Shown here in pieces: positions 54,391 to 62,541 of a stretch of 64,000 nt of DNA. Position numbers and translations under genes: made by a program. How positions within the stretch are numbered: position 1 is the stretch's first letter; every line of letters starts with the position of its first letter. Source of the stretch: Candidatus Crickella equi (lineage in GTDB: Bacteria; Bacillota; Clostridia; Peptostreptococcales; Anaerovoracaceae); the NCBI GenBank assembly GCA_018064755.1, contig JAGHUP010000012.1, forward strand, positions 1 through 64,000. The letters are read 5' to 3'. The notes beneath the pieces are model-generated. The model searched no databases and was not told the origin of the DNA. It saw only the letters and a program-made list of their open reading frames with translations.

Positions 54391-55502
54391 TGTCGGTATA
54401 CAAAGATCAGGAATTTGGAACCTGGCGAGTAGTGTTCAGATACACTGACTGGCAAGGTCATTCAAGACAGACCCAAAAGCGCGGGTTTGCAACAAGAAGA
54501 GAGGCTGTTGCCTGGGAAGCAGAGCAAAAGGCGATAAAGCGTGTGAATCTGCATATGAAATTCAGCTCGTATGTGGAACTGTATTATGAGGATATCAAAT
54601 CAAGAGTGAGACTCACAACTTTCAAAAACAAGGAATATATTATCGAAACTAAAATACTTCCGTATTTTAAGGACAGAAAAGTTGACTCGATAACCCCAAG
54701 AGATATCATCTGCTGGCAAAACGAGATGAAGTCTGCAAAAACTGATGATGGAAGCCCGTATGCAGAGACATATCTTAGAACTATTCACAACCAGATGAGT
54801 GCATTATTCAACCATGCAGTTCTCTTCTATGGATTACCGGAGAATCCGTGCAGAAAAGCCGGTAGCATGGGAAAGAAGGAAGCTCCGGAAATGCTCTTCT
54901 GGACGCTGGATGAATATGAGAAGTTTGCTGAAGTAATGATGGATAACCCAAGACTATATTACGCCTTTGAGATTCTGTACTGGTGTGGTTTGAGAGAAGG
55001 CGAATTACTTGCTCTGACAAAAAAAGATATTGATTTTAAGAGAGGCACAATCACAGTTGTCAAATCATATCAGAGAATTGAGGGAGATGATATCTTTACT
55101 GATCCTAAAACTCCAAAGGGCTTCAGAGTAATTGATATGCCGGACTTCTTAGTTAGTGAATTAAAGGATTATGTAAATATGCAATATAAGTTGGAGCCTG
55201 ACGAGCGACTTTTTAAAACTACTAAGTATGGTCTCAATAAAGCCATAGAACGAGGAGCTAAGAAGGCTGGTGTTAAAAAGATTAGAGTTCACGATCTTAG
55301 ACACTCACATGTATCATTGCTGATTAATCAGGGATTCTCAGCAGTTGATATAGGCAAGAGAGTAGGACATAAGGCTATAGATATCACGCTCAGATATGCC
55401 CATATGTTCCCAAGCACGCAGCAGAGAATGGTAGAAGAATTAAATAATCAGAGAAAGGTGGAAAAAGATGAAGCAGGACAACAGCAGAAGAGTGAAGAAT
55501 AA
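54390..55502 (+). CDS. int: tyrosine recombinase integrase
   Basis: 370 residues. An AP2-like arm-binding N-terminal domain (WRVVFRYTDWQGHSRQTQKRGFATRREAVAWE), a SAM-like core-binding domain (about 57-150), and a catalytic domain with Arg202 in CGLREGELLAL, HDLRH (His301, Arg304), GHKAIDITLRYAH (His327, Tyr336). This is the Tn916-like/lambda-type integrase of ICE and IMEs. Its position after guaA suggests guaA as its target. It overlaps the next gene by 35 bp. Confidence 0.95.
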   Translation: MSVYKDQEFGTWRVVFRYTDWQGHSRQTQKRGFATRREAVAWEAEQKAIKRVNLHMKFSSYVELYYEDIKSRVRLTTFKNKEYIIETKILPYFKDRKVDSITPRDIICWQNEMKSAKTDDGSPYAETYLRTIHNQMSALFNHAVLFYGLPENPCRKAGSMGKKEAPEMLFWTLDEYEKFAEVMMDNPRLYYAFEILYWCGLREGELLALTKKDIDFKRGTITVVKSYQRIEGDDIFTDPKTPKGFRVIDMPDFLVSELKDYVNMQYKLEPDERLFKTTKYGLNKAIERGAKKAGVKKIRVHDLRHSHVSLLINQGFSAVDIGKRVGHKAIDITLRYAHMFPSTQQRMVEELNNQRKVEKDEAGQQQKSEE

Positions 55503-55785
55503 AACAGTGGTATTTCGTGTCACAGAGGAAGAACTGAAGCTTATTACAAGTATGGCTGATATTTCCGGAATGTTAAGGCAGGAGTATCTGCTGAAAAGAG
55601 CATTGAAACAATCTATTGCAGTATATCCGAATTCAAGAATGTATAAGGCGTTGAAAAATAAGATGTCAGAAATACTTGAGGAATTGCAGCGGATTGAAGC
55701 TGGCGAGGACATAGACGGAGAGTTGATAGATTTAATCTCATTTATGACTGATGTAATGAAACAATTAGGGGAGGAAGATGAATGA
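55468..55785 (+). CDS. ribbon-helix-helix mobilization-type protein
   Basis: 105 residues. A short beta strand (KTVVFRVTEEE) and two helices (LKLITSMADISGMLRQEYLLKRALKQS) form an RHH/MobC-like N-terminal domain, then a helical C-terminus ending in acidic residues. It may be a relaxosome accessory or regulator, but the element has a second MobC-like gene at 58500. It starts inside the end of int (AAGGTGG before ATG) and overlaps the AAA gene (ATGA). Confidence 0.65.
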   Translation: MKQDNSRRVKNKTVVFRVTEEELKLITSMADISGMLRQEYLLKRALKQSIAVYPNSRMYKALKNKMSEILEELQRIEAGEDIDGELIDLISFMTDVMKQLGEEDE

Positions 55786-57047
55786 ATGACAAAAAAGAAA
55801 TGACTGCCCCTAATCAGTCTGTTGGCGCAGACTTGGAGCAGTCAATATGTAATGATATTTCTATTATAACAGGCGAGTCAAGTTTTGAAGATCTTGACAC
55901 CAAAACTGCAGCAGAAATAATGGATAGCTGCTACCCACCCAGAACACCAATAGTACCGGGATTGATATTTCCCGGTACAAGCATCCTGGTAGGACCACCT
56001 AAGATAGGAAAGTCATTTCTTCTTCTGCAGGTGGCTTATCACATTAGTAGAGGTATGGAATTATGGGGACGTCCTGTAAGACAGGGAACAGTTCTGTATC
56101 TGGCACTTGAAGATGACGAGCAAAGACTACAAAAAAGAATGAACGATATGTTTGGCACAGACAGTACAAACAGACTGTATTTTGCTACTGAATCGTATTG
56201 TATCGGAGAGGGTCTGGAGAAACAGATTAGAAGATTCTTAGTTGCTCATCCGGACACAGTTCTTGTAATAATAGATGTTCTTCAGAATGTAAGAAAAACA
56301 GACAGTAAGAGCTATGCCGAGGACTATGATTTTGTATCAGCCCTCAAGAAAATATCAGATTGGAGAAATCTTGGAATAATACTCGTTCATCATACAAGAA
56401 AAGAAGAATCATCTGATCCACTTCAGTTGGTGTCAGGTACAAATGGTCTTGCCGGTGCGGCTGATACAACCTATGTACTGACTAAGAAAGACAGAATGGA
56501 GAATGAGGTTGAAATGATCATCTCCGGAAGAGATACCAGTGATATTAAGGCTCATCTGGTTCTGGACAGAGATACAACATTGTGGCAGCTAAGAGATATT
56601 GAGCAGGAGCCATGGAAGAAGAATGCAGATCCCTTGCTTGAAAGGATAGACAAGGAAGTTGTAGCGGATAAGGATTACTGGATAGGATCAGCCACAGATA
56701 TTCTGAGAGAACTACCCGGACTTGATATGAAGCCGAATGTTATATCAAGAAAACTGAATGCAAATGTAGGTGATCTGCTCTACAGCTTCAATATAAGGAT
56801 GAGATCGGACAGGACATCCAGAGAACGCAGAATCGAATTTACTAGAGAAAAACCAATAACAACAAAGAATGACGATAGTGACGATTATGACGATGTTTCG
56901 GACAGCAGTGTCGATTCCGAAATATCGTCATATTGTGACGATAACGCAGAACAATTACAGGTATCTCAAATACCGTCATTATCGTCATTATCGTCACTAC
57001 AGCAGGAACACAAGAATATGGAGGTTAATCAATATGAAGAAATATAA
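55782..57047 (+). CDS. RecA-like AAA ATPase (RepA/AAA_25 type), probable element replication protein
   Basis: 421 residues. Walker A VGPPKIGKS (about 70-78), LYLALEDDEQRLQKRM and VLVIIDVLQNVRKTDSK (Walker B), and IILVHHTRKEESSDPLQLVSGTNGLAGAADTTYVLTK resemble RepA-type helicase/RecA-fold proteins of plasmids and mobile elements. The last 65 residues are acidic low complexity (DDSDDYDDVSDSSVDSE) followed by PSLSSLSSL, encoded by a DNA iteron array. It overlaps parM by 14 bp. Confidence 0.85.
   Translation: MNDKKEMTAPNQSVGADLEQSICNDISIITGESSFEDLDTKTAAEIMDSCYPPRTPIVPGLIFPGTSILVGPPKIGKSFLLLQVAYHISRGMELWGRPVRQGTVLYLALEDDEQRLQKRMNDMFGTDSTNRLYFATESYCIGEGLEKQIRRFLVAHPDTVLVIIDVLQNVRKTDSKSYAEDYDFVSALKKISDWRNLGIILVHHTRKEESSDPLQLVSGTNGLAGAADTTYVLTKKDRMENEVEMIISGRDTSDIKAHLVLDRDTTLWQLRDIEQEPWKKNADPLLERIDKEVVADKDYWIGSATDILRELPGLDMKPNVISRKLNANVGDLLYSFNIRMRSDRTSRERRIEFTREKPITTKNDDSDDYDDVSDSSVDSEISSYCDDNAEQLQVSQIPSLSSLSSLQQEHKNMEVNQYEEI
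56870..56996. repeat. symmetric array of eight TGACGAT/ATCGTCA iterons within a coding region
   Basis: TGACGAT at 56870, 56879 and 56888 (9-bp period); ATCGTCA at 56924; TGACGAT at 56936; then inverted units at 56972 (ACCGTCA), 56981 and 56990 (9-bp period). The order is three forward, one inverted, one forward, three inverted, with the array ending 37 bp before the parM ATG. Candidate parC centromere or replication origin. Confidence 0.75.
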
Positions 57048-57957
57048 AGATATTACAATAATCGGCGTTGACCATGGATATGGCAACATTAAGACAGCTA
57101 ACACATGCTTCAAGACCGGCGTGCTGACATCAGATAAGGAACCGGTTTTCAAGGAGGAACTTCTTATTTGGAAGGACCGCTACTATATCATTGGATCCGG
57201 TCATAAGGAATTTACAGCAGATAAAATCAAGGACGAGGACTATTATGTACTGACACTCGCAGCGGTAGCAAGAGAACTCAGCATTGCAGGTATGTACAGT
57301 GCAGATGTATTCCTTGCAGCGGGACTTCCGCTGACATGGGTAAGTGAGCAGAGAGAAGAGTTCAAACGATATCTGCTTAAAAATAACACTGTTGACTTTA
57401 TATTCAGGAACAAGGCATATCACATTCGCTTTGTGGGTGCAGATATTTATCCGCAGGGATTTGCAGCAGCTATCAATAATATCGGTGAATTTGGCGGTAT
57501 CAATATGCTCTGCGATATCGGTAACGGAACAATGAATGTCATGTATGTGATAGATAAGAAGCCTGATCCGGGCAGATGTTACACAGAGAAATTCGGCACA
57601 CATCAGTGCATGATACAGGCTAGAGAAAACTTCATGTGCGCTCATCATGTAGAAGCACCTGAAGAGATAGTAACACAGGTGCTTAGAACCGGCACAGCAG
57701 ATATTGCACCTGAATACCTGCAGACCATCGGAGCAACCGCAAGGGAATATGTTGACGGAATATTCCTGAGACTGCGTGAGCATGGTTATGAACCAAAGCT
57801 GATGAAGCTCTATGTGGTAGGTGGCGGCGGATGTCTCATAAAAAACTTCGCGGACTATGACGAGAAGCGTGTCATCATCAATGGTGATATCTGCGCAACA
57901 GCTAAAGGTTATGAGCGCATGGCAGAGCTAAAGCTCTCAAGAGGTGGTGGTTATTAG
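57034..57957 (+). CDS. parM: ParM/StbA-like actin family segregation protein
   Basis: 307 residues. Actin-fold ATPase: IIGVDHGYGNIKTANT (phosphate 1), MLCDIGNGTMNVM (phosphate 2), LMKLYVVGGGGCLIKNF (adenosine). ParM-type proteins polymerise into filaments that push plasmid copies apart. Finding it on an integrated element suggests an excised, replicating phase. The ATG at 57034 follows GGAGG. A longer upstream reading in the same frame is an artefact of the iteron array. It is followed with one-base overlap by the ParR-like gene. Confidence 0.9.
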   Translation: MKKYKDITIIGVDHGYGNIKTANTCFKTGVLTSDKEPVFKEELLIWKDRYYIIGSGHKEFTADKIKDEDYYVLTLAAVARELSIAGMYSADVFLAAGLPLTWVSEQREEFKRYLLKNNTVDFIFRNKAYHIRFVGADIYPQGFAAAINNIGEFGGINMLCDIGNGTMNVMYVIDKKPDPGRCYTEKFGTHQCMIQARENFMCAHHVEAPEEIVTQVLRTGTADIAPEYLQTIGATAREYVDGIFLRLREHGYEPKLMKLYVVGGGGCLIKNFADYDEKRVIINGDICATAKGYERMAELKLSRGGGY

Positions 57958-58247
57958 TGGATACTAAGCGCATAAGCCTGAGATTTAATCTGGATAATGA
58001 GAGTGATCGGATCGCATGGGAATATCTCGAAACTAGGAGTGAATCTAAGAACAGAGCAATAATTGAAGCTCTAAGGTGTATAGCTGAAAATGAAAAGTCT
58101 ATAGCTGAGATAATCAGGGAAACGATCAGCGATTGCCTGAAGAATGTAACATTAGCACCCGAGCCATCGCAAAATGAACCTGATATGGTCGCAAGTGATG
58201 ATGAAAGTTTGCTATTAGAGGCTATGGACAGCTTTCTTGGCTGTTGA
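57957..58247 (+). CDS. ParR-like small DNA-binding protein
   Basis: 96 residues, GTG start in the TTAGTGG overlap with parM. An N-terminal RHH-like region (KRISLRFNLDNESDRIAWEYLETRSESKNRAIIEALRCIAENEKS) is followed by an acidic C-terminus that could contact ParM filaments, as ParR adaptors do. The gene order parM-parR is that of plasmid R1-type systems. Identity is inferred from context and length. Confidence 0.65.
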   Translation: MDTKRISLRFNLDNESDRIAWEYLETRSESKNRAIIEALRCIAENEKSIAEIIRETISDCLKNVTLAPEPSQNEPDMVASDDESLLLEAMDSFLGC

Positions 58248-58307
58248 CATCAAGCTGATGCCATGTATTAAGACACTTATCTGATATGTGGCATCAAGCT
58301 AATGCCA
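58245..58307. repeat. two inverted-repeat units TGGCAT-N7-ATGCCA
   Basis: At 58245-58263 (TGACAT variant) and 58289-58307, 44 bp apart, overlapping the ParR-like stop codon. They could be ParR or relaxosome binding sites. GGCATCAA also occurs at 60213. Confidence 0.6.
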
Positions 58308-58393
58308 TACCTAAATCAAACGAATATAGAACACATTTTCTGCGAATGGATCAAAATATCGAAAAAAAGCTGTCCATAGGTATAGCGAGCATC

Positions 58394-58441
58394 GGATTTT
58401 GCCGTACAAAATCCTTGAATCCACACCGCAGGGGATGTGGA
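58394..58441. promoter_or_regulatory. oriT-like hairpin region
   Basis: GGATTTTG-CCGTA-CAAAATCC (58394-58414) and TCCACA-N10-TGTGGA (58420-58441) are adjacent perfect inverted repeats in a GC-richer stretch, 60-110 bp upstream of mobC-relaxase. Together with the relaxase this is the expected place for the transfer origin. Confidence 0.6.
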
Positions 58442-58499
58442 CTTAGCCCAGGGGACACCCCCTGAATACCCCGTAATTATAAAGAATGGAGACATAATA

Positions 58500-58763
58500 A
58501 TGAATAAAAACAATAAAACAGCAAGGTTGGAAATGCGAGTCCGACCCGGAGATAAAGAGAAAATCGCACGAGCCGCTAAGCGTAGCGGAATGTCAATCGC
58601 AGAATATGTTGTACACTGCTGCTTGAATCAGGTTCCTAAGGCAAAACCGCCTGAAGAACTGTGGGAGCTGTTCAATGAACTGTATGAGATAATAAGAGAA
58701 CTCTCTGCAGAGAAGCAGCAGAAGCTATCACAACTTATACTAAGACTGCAGGAGGTGATCTGA
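58500..58763 (+). CDS. mobC: MobC-like relaxosome accessory protein
   Basis: 87 residues. RHH N-terminus (ARLEMRVRPGDKEKIARAAKRSGMSIAEYVVHCCLNQVP), then a long helix (ELWELFNELYEIIRELSAEKQQKLSQLILRLQEV). It resembles bacterial MobC/plasmid mobilization proteins that melt oriT for the relaxase. It sits between the oriT-like region and the relaxase gene, overlapping it by one base (TGATG). Confidence 0.85.
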   Translation: MNKNNKTARLEMRVRPGDKEKIARAAKRSGMSIAEYVVHCCLNQVPKAKPPEELWELFNELYEIIRELSAEKQQKLSQLILRLQEVI

Positions 58764-60142
58764 TGGCAACGACATCGTTATGGCACATTAAAGGCAGACT
58801 GTCCGACCTAATCGACTATGTTGAGAATCCTGAGAAAACTGTTCCAAAGGGAACTGAGGACTTCTTCAATGTATTCGATTATGTGAGGAGAGAAGATAAA
58901 ACTAAGGATCAGTATGTAACTGCAATTAATTGTATTGAAGAAATTGCGCTGCAGCAGATGATACTTACCAAACAGCAGTATGGGAAGACAGACGGATATA
59001 TCGCCTGGCATGGATACCAGAGCTTTCAGATAGGAGAGGTTGCTCCGGAAATAGCTCATGAGATAGGCGTTAAGCTAGCAAGAGAAATGTGGGGTGATAG
59101 ATTCCAGATTGTTGTTACAACGCATCTTGACAAGGATCACATTCACAATCATTTTGCTTTCAATTCCGTTTCATTCAAAGATGGTGGAAAGTATAACTAT
59201 TCCAAGAAAGAACTTCAGAGACTCAGAGACTGCTCCGATGATCTCTGCCGTGAGTACGAACTGTCTATAATAGAAAAACCGCGCAAGGCACCATCCAGAC
59301 CTGTGTGGCTTGATGAGAAAAGCGGAAAGCCGACAAGATATAACGTATACCGAGAGGATATCCGAGAGGCGTTATCTCATAGCAACAGCATTTCTGATAT
59401 GGAGAGATTCCTGATCAGACTGGGATATGAGACAGACTTCAGCGGAAAGCATTGGAAGATCAAGCTGCCTCAATATAAGAACTATACAAGAATTGATACT
59501 CTAAATAATGAATGGACACCTGAAGGGCTTGAGAAAGAACTTGGCAGAAGCAAGGATCAGAATAGTATCATAGCTAAGGTAACATTTTCATCGAATATTC
59601 CACATAGGGTCAGGACATACTACCAGCCATTCACACAGCCGAAGAATATTCACAATCTCTATGTGTACTACTGCTATATGCTTGGTTACTATCCAAGAAA
59701 CGAATATTTCAAACCTAAAAGCCCGTTTCTTAAAGAATCGCTTAGGCAACTAGATACGTATTCTTCTTATGTAAACTATATGTCCAAACATGGAATTGAG
59801 ACAATGGATGATCTGCTGACAGACAGGGCACAGCTTGAAAACAGTCGTGACCAACTGATTGATGAAAGAAGACGGCTCCAGAATAAGATACGCAGAGCAT
59901 CACCTGAAGATAAAGAAATACTACGAGCTGAAAAAGCTGAAATTACCGGTAAGATTACAAGCATTAGAAAGCATCTTAAAATAAACTATGGCATAGAGGA
60001 ACATTCAAATAAGATTCAGACAACTATGGACTACGTTGTTGCAAACGAGGCGAAGGCGCAAGGAAAGGTTATAGATAAGTCATTGAAGATTTATGATGAA
60101 TCCCAAATCAAGAAAAGAGAAGATAGAGATTATGAAAGATAG
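58763..60142 (+). CDS. mobA: relaxase (MOBP-like)
   Basis: 459 residues. The three-His metal site HLDKDHIHNHFAFNSVSFKDGGKY is at about 121-145. An N-terminal Tyr (19) or Tyr79 could be the nicking residue. Downstream is a basic/coiled C-terminus (RDQLIDERRRLQNKIRRASPEDKEILRAEKAEITGKI). The pattern fits Firmicute MOBP relaxases that process oriT of mobilizable elements. It ends the mob operon; a terminator follows. Confidence 0.92.
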   Translation: MATTSLWHIKGRLSDLIDYVENPEKTVPKGTEDFFNVFDYVRREDKTKDQYVTAINCIEEIALQQMILTKQQYGKTDGYIAWHGYQSFQIGEVAPEIAHEIGVKLAREMWGDRFQIVVTTHLDKDHIHNHFAFNSVSFKDGGKYNYSKKELQRLRDCSDDLCREYELSIIEKPRKAPSRPVWLDEKSGKPTRYNVYREDIREALSHSNSISDMERFLIRLGYETDFSGKHWKIKLPQYKNYTRIDTLNNEWTPEGLEKELGRSKDQNSIIAKVTFSSNIPHRVRTYYQPFTQPKNIHNLYVYYCYMLGYYPRNEYFKPKSPFLKESLRQLDTYSSYVNYMSKHGIETMDDLLTDRAQLENSRDQLIDERRRLQNKIRRASPEDKEILRAEKAEITGKITSIRKHLKINYGIEEHSNKIQTTMDYVVANEAKAQGKVIDKSLKIYDESQIKKREDRDYER

Positions 60143-60148
60143 TAACTT

Positions 60149-60175
60149 AAGGCGTACTGTTGTGCGCCTTTTTTT
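60149..60175 (+). terminator. relaxase operon terminator
   Basis: AAGGCGTAC-TGTT-GTGCGCCTT followed by TTTTTA. Confidence 0.85.
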
Positions 60176-60217
60176 AATGATACAGATATACACATATGTA
60201 TATTATAACCATGGCAT

Positions 60218-60278
60218 CAATTCATTAGAATAGCATTGCCAGATATCTGACAGGCTTTAGAACACAAATAATGAATTG
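60218..60278 (+). promoter_or_regulatory. perfect inverted repeat in the cytolysin leader/promoter region
   Basis: CAATTCATTA (60218-60227) and TAATGAATTG (60269-60278), 41-bp spacing, ending at the ribosome site AAAGGAG (60279-60285). It could be an operator pair or a long hairpin blocking translation. Confidence 0.45.
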
Positions 60279-60291
60279 AAAGGAGAACAAT

Positions 60292-61755
60292 ATGGGAAAC
60301 TATAGTCTTGATGAGTATCTTAACAGATTGTCAAAATTGTACGATAAGAAAACGATTCTCGCAAAGTGTGAACCAGGAAAGCTGCAATACGGTCGCACGG
60401 CACAACTAAAAGATAATGGCGACGCGGGACTGATTATTATTGAGAAAATCGAGGAAAGAGCAGAGGATGTAACAGGGGATATCAGCACAATTAATGCAAA
60501 CCTGAATGGTGTTTATCCTGGTGCATTGTTGCATGTAGACTCCAATCTTGCTGAAGGAAAGCCAACCGCAATTTATTCTAAAGATCTTCCAAGAAACAAA
60601 CTTGAGGTTGGACTTGAAATCGCAGGTAATACCCAGCCGCCGGTTATGGTTGATGAGCCTAGTGAACATAATGTAATGGCTACAATTAATACAATGGTGG
60701 ATAAATGGCTGTCCACAGGTAAAACAGCATCTGCAGAAATGTCATACAAGAGTGCATTTGCCTACAATGAGAAGCAATTAGATACAAAGATAGGAATTGA
60801 GGGCGCTTCCAAAATCTTTGGAGTAGACATTAAAGCCTGCGAAACAGGAACGAAAAAAGAAATGCTTGTATCCTTCAAACAGGTTTATTATTCGGCAAGT
60901 GTAAATCCGGAAATGGCCTCATCATTATTTAGGGATGATGTAAATGATACCGATCTTGCAAGATACGGAATTAATGAAAACAATCCGGCTGTTGGTGAAG
61001 TAACGAAGATGGACTTTGGAAGACAGATAGTAGTAAAACTGTCTTCCGACAATTGCACTGACAAAATTGAAGCTGCATGGAACGCATCAATTTGTGGCAC
61101 TGGCTTTACAAATAGAAATGAATACAAGAATGTAATGGAAAACACTACTTTCAATGTATTCGTTTATGGTGGAAAGACAGATACTGCGGCTAAACTGATT
61201 ACAACAACAAATGATATTGGAAAAGTAAATGAGATTATTGCTTCAGATATGAACTTCAATAAAGATTCTGCAGCAAGACCATTAAGCTATTTGGTAAAAT
61301 TTGTCGATGACGGCACACAGGCTTGTGTTCAGCATTCAACTGATTATATTAGAACTGTAGTAACAAAAAGAGATAAAATTCATTTTAGCACTGATGCCGG
61401 CGGTGCTTATGTAACTAAGCATCAGAAATTGTTTGCAAGAGCAATTACAGGCGTAAACGATGATGGCTCATATATTCTTGGCTCATGGGAATGCCTAATG
61501 AATGAAAAGGGCGGAGATAAATGCTTCGATATTAACGGTAAATATGCGGAATTTGGATTTAGTTTCGATATTGTATGGGGAACAGACTGGCCATATAGCG
61601 GTGTGTTCTGGACATTAGACAAAGGTCCTGTTAAGGACATCTCTATTAAGTGGGGCGGTGCTGTCAGGAATGCATGGGTTGAAATTAGAGTAAATAATGA
61701 CCTAATCTTTAGTGATTCTGATTGTTATAGCCATGAAGAACACATTTTCATTTAG
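60292..61755 (+). CDS. cholesterol-dependent cytolysin family pore-forming protein with altered domain 4
   Basis: 487 residues, no signal peptide. The thiol-activated cytolysin fold is clear over domains 1-3: YPGALL (75-80), an N-terminal opening that parallels pneumolysin, FKQVYYSASV (195-204), GRQIVVKL, the Gly pair VYGGKTD (about 293), and HSTDYIRTVV (348-357). Domain 4 begins at GGAYV. The undecapeptide that classic toxins show as ECTGLAWEWWR is not present; a shorter Trp/Gly region WGTDWPYSGVFW (429-440) fills that place. The cholesterol-recognition Thr-Leu pair appears as Ala-Val (WGGAV). Family toxins form large pores in eukaryotic membranes; receptor use here is unknown. AAAGGAGA site. 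Confidence 0.85.
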   Translation: MGNYSLDEYLNRLSKLYDKKTILAKCEPGKLQYGRTAQLKDNGDAGLIIIEKIEERAEDVTGDISTINANLNGVYPGALLHVDSNLAEGKPTAIYSKDLPRNKLEVGLEIAGNTQPPVMVDEPSEHNVMATINTMVDKWLSTGKTASAEMSYKSAFAYNEKQLDTKIGIEGASKIFGVDIKACETGTKKEMLVSFKQVYYSASVNPEMASSLFRDDVNDTDLARYGINENNPAVGEVTKMDFGRQIVVKLSSDNCTDKIEAAWNASICGTGFTNRNEYKNVMENTTFNVFVYGGKTDTAAKLITTTNDIGKVNEIIASDMNFNKDSAARPLSYLVKFVDDGTQACVQHSTDYIRTVVTKRDKIHFSTDAGGAYVTKHQKLFARAITGVNDDGSYILGSWECLMNEKGGDKCFDINGKYAEFGFSFDIVWGTDWPYSGVFWTLDKGPVKDISIKWGGAVRNAWVEIRVNNDLIFSDSDCYSHEEHIFI

Positions 61756-61925
61756 TTCTCAAAATATATAAAGTAAGAACCCCTTGAGTGATATGGATTG
61801 CATCCATAAAATGATCCCTAAGATATTAACTAGTGATGTTGTAGAGAAAGAATAGATGTTTCGACATAAAAGAAGACTATTGCACAAGAGCAAAGATGGA
61901 GTTACTGATTTAAGGTAGCTCCATC

Positions 61926-62045
61926 GTGTTATCTAAAACCAATAGACAGGGTGTGTGGGTTGGCAAAACGCCTACCACGAGAGCGAAACAACAGTACAAC
62001 AATAGCGCTGATATGTTAAAAGCAAGAGAGGAAGGAATTATATGA
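61926..62045 (+). CDS. 39-residue small protein, possibly coupled to the next gene
   Basis: GTG start in a frame bounded upstream by TAA near 61911. It encodes a basic protein, with KTNRQGVWVGKTPTTRAK and QQYNNSADMLKAREEG, and ends in a 4-bp ATGA overlap with the gene at 62042. The overlap and composition argue that it is real, but no ribosome site is evident and I do not recognise the family. Confidence 0.4.
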   Translation: MLSKTNRQGVWVGKTPTTRAKQQYNNSADMLKAREEGII

Positions 62046-62257
62046 ATGAACGATGTTATGATTGTTTTGGGGCATCGTTTAATGATTGTGAACAATGCCC
62101 CCTATTACGGGGCAAGTTCAGAAGAAAAAAGTGGATGCTTGGAACAGTAGTTTACTCCAACAGCCCGATTGAAAGCTGTAAAGATCGCGTACTTGATTCC
62201 GATAATAATGACTATGAATGCGAACACCCAGGAGCTACAACTATCACGATAATCTAA
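62042..62257 (+). CDS. small Cys-rich protein, function unknown
   Basis: 71 residues. An N-terminal CYDC...CEQCP pattern (C-x2-C-x8-C-x2-C) suggests a small zinc ribbon; further Cys residues near SCKDRV and YECEHPG. No signal peptide. It follows the cytolysin by about 290 bp and is followed by a strong bidirectional terminator. GAGAGGAAGG ribosome site upstream of ATG. Confidence 0.65.
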   Translation: MNERCYDCFGASFNDCEQCPLLRGKFRRKKWMLGTVVYSNSPIESCKDRVLDSDNNDYECEHPGATTITII

Positions 62258-62304
62258 AGCAATGAGGGCATGTTACAAAAAATAACATAGCCCTCATTGC
62301 TTTT
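62256..62304. terminator. strong bidirectional terminator
   Basis: AAAGCAATGAGGGC...ATGTTA pairs with TAACAT...GCCCTCATTGCTTTT; about 19 paired bases with one bulge, between convergent genes. Confidence 0.92.
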
Positions 62305-62310
62305 GCATTA

Positions 62311-62541
62311 TTAATATCTGGCATATAAATCTTCATCTTTATCTGTCTTTACAAAATCCATTATTTCTTCAGGACGCATATCAAACAGCACACACAGTTT
62401 GTTGATAGACTTGACTGTGAAATTGTGATTGTTTTTCAATCTGCTGATTTCGGCTGGATTCAGTCCATAGTCATATTCTAGTGCATATATACTAATCCCG
62501 CGATTCTCCATTTCTTGCCAAAAAGGATCAAAGGTTATCAT
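62311..62541 (-). CDS. small XRE-type HTH regulator
   Basis: 76 residues forming a single HTH (WQEMENRGISIYALEYDYGLNPAEISRLKNNHNFTVKSINKLCVLFDMRPEEIMDF), YozG/Cro-like. The start is the ATG at 62541 behind GGAGGTG; the window also has an earlier ATG without better support. Divergent from the surface protein, so it may control it or the cytolysin region. Confidence 0.82.
   Translation of the reverse strand: MITFDPFWQEMENRGISIYALEYDYGLNPAEISRLKNNHNFTVKSINKLCVLFDMRPEEIMDFVKTDKDEDLYARY

Noticed and set aside
56869..57033. Upstream extension of the parM frame (KYRHYRHYRH-rich)
   Set aside because: It is the second frame of the iteron array. The ParM homology begins at 57034, behind GGAGG.
61910..62095. 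Minus-strand open frame of 61 residues
   Set aside because: The plus strand has coupled small genes with ATGA overlap here. The minus reading has no ribosome site.
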